The notes under the pieces: model-generated
The model's database searches: none
What the model was told of the DNA's origin: nothing
What the model saw: the letters and a program-made list of their open reading frames with translations, nothing else
Shown: piece by piece, positions 63,527 to 64,000 of the stretch
Position numbering within the stretch: position 1 is the stretch's first letter
Layout of the letters: every line of letters starts with the position of its first letter
Program-made: the position numbers and the translations under genes
From: Lactonifactor sp. BIOML-A5
Lineage (GTDB): Bacteria > Bacillota > Clostridia > Lachnospirales > Lachnospiraceae
Assembly (NCBI RefSeq): GCF_009677585.1
Contig: NZ_WKYV01000005.1
Span: forward strand, 163,657-227,656
Length of the DNA stretch: 64,000 nucleotides
Direction: 5' to 3'

Positions 63527-63629
63527 AAAATTATACGATGAAACAGCCAAACATGCATAACAAATAAAAATTGACACTGAAACTAACAAATTTCGACAGT
63601 ATATGAAATTAAATTACATGCATGGGGGC

Positions 63630-63766
63630 GAAAATAATAAAGGGGTTTCCTGTATCATCCAAAGATAGGGGCTCCCGGGAAAGGTGGCTGATAGACAAAC
63701 CCTCAGCAAATAAGATTACTGATTTTGCCGGTTAGTAAAAATCTTATGGAACAGCGGAGGTATGAA
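63630..63766 (+). other. Structured leader of the last small gene
   Basis: GC-rich, loop-rich stretch (GGGGCTCCCGGGAAAGG, GCTGA...TCAGC, AAGATT...AATCTT) directly before a good GGAGG site. It looks like an RNA leader, but I cannot match it to any riboswitch class that I know. Confidence 0.35.
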
Positions 63767-63928
63767 ATGAATTGTAACACACAGGACGCGAACATTGCAG
63801 AAAGGCACAGCAAGACTGCTGTGATCCCCGGCATGGAGTTGACCGGCATCTATGCAGAGAAATGTTCATTCATTTCGCTCATTGCTCTGAGAACTGAGCA
63901 AAATGAAAAAAGTAAAATATTTGACTAA
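63767..63928 (+). CDS. 53-residue hypothetical protein
   Basis: ATG 63767 has GGAGG 6 nt upstream. The product (MNCNTQDANIAERHSKTAVI ... LIALRTEQNEKSKIFD) has no known motif and no membrane segment. It is retained because of the strong ribosome site and the structured leader. The 72 bases that remain to the window end hold nothing recognisable. Confidence 0.4.
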   Translation: MNCNTQDANIAERHSKTAVIPGMELTGIYAEKCSFISLIALRTEQNEKSKIFD

Positions 63929-64000
63929 ACCCCCATGCCCGCACACTTGGCACCACCATAAATGAAACTATGCAGGCTATAGGGTATTGAACTTGTTAAT

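Overview
The window looks like a chromosome segment from an anaerobic, spore-forming member of the Clostridia, most likely Lachnospiraceae. The signs are spoVT, strong AGGAGG ribosome binding sites, a lysyl-tRNA synthetase with a fused C-terminal tRNA-binding domain, and clostridial gene sets (dnaE-pfkA, nfeD-SPFH, birA-coaX-dusB). The first 36.3 kb is moderately GC-rich host backbone. From 36.3 to 62.6 kb the DNA is visibly more AT-rich and is an accessory element. Host sequence resumes after that.

Backbone. Positions 1-6.4 kb hold a catabolic-looking locus: a uroporphyrinogen-decarboxylase-family protein (cut by the window edge), a DcuC-type carrier, a LacI regulator, a type II haloacid-dehalogenase-like HAD protein and a sodium:solute symporter. 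The LacI and HAD promoters share a 15-bp palindrome. Next come spoVT, a BlaI/M56 sensor pair with paired operators, an M19 dipeptidase, pncB, a VanY-type peptidase, a CDF metal transporter, tRNA-Gln(CUG), an acyl-ACP thioesterase and cvfB. A long same-strand run follows: methyltransferase, dnaE, pfkA, ktrB, ktrA, a TrmH-family methyltransferase and malQ. After a 215-bp giant inverted repeat come an SH3/SleB hydrolase, nfeD, SPFH, patatin, argF, birA, a small conserved protein, coaX, dusB, greA and lysS.

Accessory element, about 36,314-62,616. It sits inside the 3' part of lysS. It carries its own lysS 3' end, including the tRNA-binding domain, so the synthetase stays full length; the displaced host 3' end lies at 62,617-63,072. 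The element keeps parA/parB, a 1,416-residue thioester/Cna-B surface adhesin and several small genes. It has no relaxase, no type IV secretion genes and only the C-terminal catalytic part of a tyrosine integrase, fused to an unrelated small gene. It therefore looks like a deleted, immobile integrative conjugative element. Inside it, a 12.3-kb segment is bracketed by 361-bp direct repeats of a zinc-ribbon gene. That segment holds decayed EAL and GGDEF genes, a truncated IS3-family element, an arsenic operon (arsR, arsP, thioredoxin, ACR3, arsC) damaged by nonsense codons and by an intact IS66 insertion with an 8-bp target duplication, and a divergent pair of Csp-like subtilases.

Most interesting points: the subtilase pair (one with a full catalytic triad, the other with Ser replaced by Gly at the CspC position), the lysS tail replacement, the zinc-ribbon array joined to a nuclease-like domain, the 215-bp palindromic element, and three dispersed GGGACGTGTTC palindromes, two of which encode the C-termini of the genes they follow.
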